A DNA stretch of 6,873 nt, taken from positions 1 through 6,873 of the forward strand of contig CALCBL010000372.1 in NCBI GenBank assembly GCA_937897495.1, read 5' to 3'. The position numbers and the translations under genes were made by a program. The number at the start of each line of letters is the position of its first letter. Position 1 is the stretch's first letter. The notes under the pieces were generated by a model, which saw only the letters and a list, made by a program, of their open reading frames with translations, searched no databases and had not been told where the DNA came from. This document shows, piece after piece, positions 4,363-6,873 of the stretch. The stretch comes from an uncultured Burkholderiales bacterium (GTDB taxonomy: Bacteria > Pseudomonadota > Gammaproteobacteria > Burkholderiales > Burkholderiaceae_C).

Positions 4363-6873
4363 AGTCACTTGACTATCGTTTACCTTGCCTTGGATGTAGG
4401 CCAGTGCAGCCTCTACCTGGTCAATCAAGATCAGGCATAAGTCGCCTGACGAAAGTCGTGCCAGTGCCGTATCAATGGCATTGAACTCACCTTGAATGTC
4501 TTGGACATATTGGGTTCGGACTGCGCCATTGAGGCCATCGCGAAGCAATTGAATCACTTCGCCATCGGTGCGGCCGCGTTGGCATGCATCTTGGTACAAA
4601 ATAACTTCGTCAAAGGCGGTGCCCAAAATTTGAGTCTGGTCGCGAATGTCTTGATCACGGCGATCACCTGCTCCACTGATGACCACCACTCGCTTTTGCG
4701 CCGGCATGTTGTCAACCGCGTGAACCAAGGCTTGAATGGCATCGGGGTTGTGACCGTAGTCGGCAATTAAAGTGGCACCCTTGTAATCAAAGACATTGAA
4801 TCGACCCGGCACGCCTTGAATGTCACTGATGAATGTGGACAAACCTTGGGCAATGGTTTCCCAAGGTACATTGAGGGCCCAGGCTGCACCTACTGCGGCC
4901 ATGACATTTTCAGTTTGGAAACCAATTTGTCCTTGGCGAGTCAGTGGCACATCACTCAGTGGGATGCGAAAGTACTTCTTGCCTTGTTGCGCCACAATGC
5001 TGCCATTTTCTGTGTAAACCACTCGCTTGCCTTGAGCGCGGTGAGTGGCTAAGACAGGGTGGTGTGCGTCAAGCGCAAAGAACGTGACATCACCGGGACA
5101 CATTCTGGCCATCATGGCTACCTGTGGATCGGTTGCGTTCAAAACGGCCATGCCGTCAGTTGCGACATTCAGCACAACAACACGTTTTAAGACCGACAAA
5201 TCTTCTACCGTGGTGATGTAGTTCAGGCCTAAGTGATCACCAGAGCCGATGTTGGTGACGATGGCTACTTGGCAACGATCAAAGGCCAATCCTTCGCGAA
5301 GTAGGCCGCCCCTAGCTGTTTCAAACACCGCAGCATCGACATCGGGGTGCATCAGTACATTGCGCGCACTGCGCGGGCCACTGCAATCGCCATCGTCAAT
5401 TTGACGGCCGTTGACATACACACCGTCGGTGTTGGTCATACCCACGCGCAGTTGGTTGGCTTTAAGGAGATGGGCTGTCAGTCGCACGGTGGTTGTTTTG
5501 CCATTGGTGCCAGTGACAGCAATGACAGGAATACGGCCGTTGTCGCCGTTGGGGTACATGTAGTCAATGATGGCCTTGCCAACGTTTCGGCCTTTGCCAA
5601 ATGAAGGACTGATGTGCATGCGCAAGCCAGGCGCCGCATTGACTTCCACAATGCCACCATTTTGTTCTTCGAGGGGCTTGAGAACCGATTCGCAAACGAC
5701 ATCCACACCACAAACGTCAACGCCCACCATTTGCGCTGCGACCACGACGCGCGCAGCCACTTCTGCGTGAACATCGTCTGTGACATCGGTGGCTGTGCCG
5801 CCGGTGGACAAGTTGGCGTTGTTGCGCAAAATGACGCGCCGACCTTTTTCAGGAACTGAATTAGGTTCCATATCTTGGAGCTTCAAGCGAGCGATGGCAA
5901 TGACATCAAACTTGATTTTGGTCAGAGAAGTGGAGTGGCCATCACCGCGGCGAGGGTCTGCATTGACTTTGTCGACCAGTTCTTTGACGGTATGAATGCC
6001 ATCACCGACAACCAGGGGAGGCTCACGTCTGGCAGCCGCAACCAACTTATTGCCAACGACCAGCAGTCGGTAGTCACTGCCAGGCAAGAATTTTTCTACC
6101 AAAACTTCGCCATAGCGAGCGGCCGTTTCGTAGGCTTGGTTAAACAGTTCGCGCTCAACAATGTTGACCGTAACGCCTTTGCCTTGGTTGCCATCTTGGG
6201 GCTTGACCACAATGGGAAGTCCAATGCTGAGTGCAATTTGCCAAGCATCTTCTAAATTCTTGGCGGGGCGCCCGATGGGAACTGGCACGCCGGCCGCCAA
6301 CAACAAGGACTTGGTGAGGTCTTTATCTTGCGCAATGGATTCGGCAATGGCACTGGTGGTGTCTGTTTCGGCAGCTTGAATGCGACGTTGTTTGCTACCC
6401 CAGCCAAACTGCACCATGCTGCCTTCGGTAAGGCGACGGTAGGGTATGCCTTTGAGAACCGCGGCATCGACAATGGATCCCGTGGAGGGTCCGAGGCGAA
6501 CATCTTCATCCAAATCGCGCAACTCAGTGAGGGCTTGATTTAAATCGAAGGCCGTTTGGGCTTTCACTGCCAGGCAAAGTTTTTCAGCCCATTCGAGGGC
6601 CAATCTGCCAACCGCCTCTTCGGTGTACTGAACAACGACCTGATAAATGCCTTCTTCTTCAGTGGCCGTTGTGAGGCTGAATGTGATGGGGCAACCCGCT
6701 TGGTTTTGCAGACTCAGTGTGATTTTTTCAAGTGCATGGGCCATGCTGGCGGGTTGGCCAGGACGGGTGCCTTCAAGGGGGCCTAAGGATGGAAAAATTC
6801 TTCTGAGTTGTTTTTCAAACTCATTGCCAGGCATCATCTCCCGCTCTTGAGGCTCGCAACTCACAATGGCTTC
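4351..6873 (-). CDS. cphA: Cyanophycin synthetase (5' end outside window)
   Basis: CphA polymerises aspartate and arginine into cyanophycin using ATP, without ribosomes. Counting residues from the internal GTG at 6864, an N domain (to about 165) is followed by an ATP-grasp domain that activates the backbone carboxylate to add aspartate. It shows VVKPQDGNQGKGVTVNI (219-235), EKFLPGSDYRLLV (257-269), LSTGGTATDVTD (352-363) and GIVEVNAAPGLRMHISPS (404-421). A C-terminal Mur-ligase-like domain adds arginine to the side chain. It shows the P-loop AVTGTNGKTTTVRL (449-462), FETARGGLLREGL (514-526), VTNIGSGDHLG (536-546), PGRFNVFDYKG (686-696) and IADYGHNPDAIQ (700-711). The frame stays open past the GTG to the window edge, reading EAIVSC, which matches the CphA N-terminal region shortly after the RGPN-type opening. 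The true start is therefore outside and roughly 20 residues are missing. The gene converges on the acyltransferase gene with a 12-base overlap. No cyanophycinase is in the window, and the promoter is not visible. Confidence 0.96.
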   Translation of the reverse strand, partial: EAIVSCEPQEREMMPGNEFEKQLRRIFPSLGPLEGTRPGQPASMAHALEKITLSLQNQAGCPITFSLTTATEEEGIYQVVVQYTEEAVGRLALEWAEKLCLAVKAQTAFDLNQALTELRDLDEDVRLGPSTGSIVDAAVLKGIPYRRLTEGSMVQFGWGSKQRRIQAAETDTTSAIAESIAQDKDLTKSLLLAAGVPVPIGRPAKNLEDAWQIALSIGLPIVVKPQDGNQGKGVTVNIVERELFNQAYETAARYGEVLVEKFLPGSDYRLLVVGNKLVAAARREPPLVVGDGIHTVKELVDKVNADPRRGDGHSTSLTKIKFDVIAIARLKLQDMEPNSVPEKGRRVILRNNANLSTGGTATDVTDDVHAEVAARVVVAAQMVGVDVCGVDVVCESVLKPLEEQNGGIVEVNAAPGLRMHISPSFGKGRNVGKAIIDYMYPNGDNGRIPVIAVTGTNGKTTTVRLTAHLLKANQLRVGMTNTDGVYVNGRQIDDGDCSGPRSARNVLMHPDVDAAVFETARGGLLREGLAFDRCQVAIVTNIGSGDHLGLNYITTVEDLSVLKRVVVLNVATDGMAVLNATDPQVAMMARMCPGDVTFFALDAHHPVLATHRAQGKRVVYTENGSIVAQQGKKYFRIPLSDVPLTRQGQIGFQTENVMAAVGAAWALNVPWETIAQGLSTFISDIQGVPGRFNVFDYKGATLIADYGHNPDAIQALVHAVDNMPAQKRVVVISGAGDRRDQDIRDQTQILGTAFDEVILYQDACQRGRTDGEVIQLLRDGLNGAVRTQYVQDIQGEFNAIDTALARLSSGDLCLILIDQVEAALAYIQGKVNDSQVTLAK

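Noticed and set aside
4363..4374. AGTCA/TGACT symmetry just beyond the convergent stops, considered as a bidirectional terminator.
   Set aside because: The two-base gap leaves at most four pairs in a hairpin, and no T-run follows on either strand.
4492..6850. Several plus-strand open frames of 60-126 codons opposite cphA.
   Set aside because: All lie antisense to a continuous conserved coding frame, overlap one another in different frames and show no recognisable domain or start signal.

Overview
This window looks like ordinary chromosomal DNA from a betaproteobacterium, most likely order Burkholderiales and possibly a Comamonadaceae-type freshwater lineage. The assignment is by inference: the EtfA tail, the acyl-CoA dehydrogenase N-terminus, the flavin oxidoreductase and the cyanophycin synthetase all read like Burkholderiales family members. 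No rRNA or other phylogenetic marker is present. Genes are packed tightly, with no gene-free stretch over 75 bases, and there is no tRNA, rRNA, insertion sequence, phage gene or CRISPR array.

Layout. Positions 1-347 (+) hold the C-terminal end of etfA, the electron-transfer flavoprotein alpha subunit, followed by a hairpin-plus-T-run terminator at 377-410. Positions 421-2211 (+) encode a 596-residue acyl-CoA dehydrogenase of the long type, with extra N- and C-terminal domains (the FadE-like/DmdC-like group). Positions 2276-3229 (+) encode an FMN-dependent nitronate monooxygenase/2-nitropropane dioxygenase-family oxidoreductase. Only 17 bases later a TTG codon opens an integral-membrane acyltransferase-3 gene (3247-4362, +). 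On the opposite strand, 4351-6873 carries nearly all of a cyanophycin synthetase, cphA, which enters from the right edge and lacks only its first residues. Its last 12 bases overlap the end of the acyltransferase gene tail to tail.

How the genes fit together. The left half is an electron-transfer and acyl-CoA oxidation group. The dehydrogenase oxidises an acyl-CoA and passes electrons to ETF, and the flavin oxidoreductase is probably an accessory enzyme of the same catabolic set. The acyltransferase is not obviously related and may modify an envelope glycan or lipid. The cyanophycin synthetase makes the nitrogen and carbon reserve polymer multi-L-arginyl-poly-L-aspartate, and is transcribed independently towards the left-hand block.

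I see no convincing new multi-gene system. The most unusual signal is a small RNA-structure candidate at 3229-3280. Two mutually exclusive perfect stems, plus a third hairpin, surround the TTG start codon of the acyltransferase gene immediately after the stop codon of the upstream gene. This is consistent with translational coupling or a start-site switch. A second regulatory point is the terminator directly in front of the acyl-CoA dehydrogenase ribosome-binding site.
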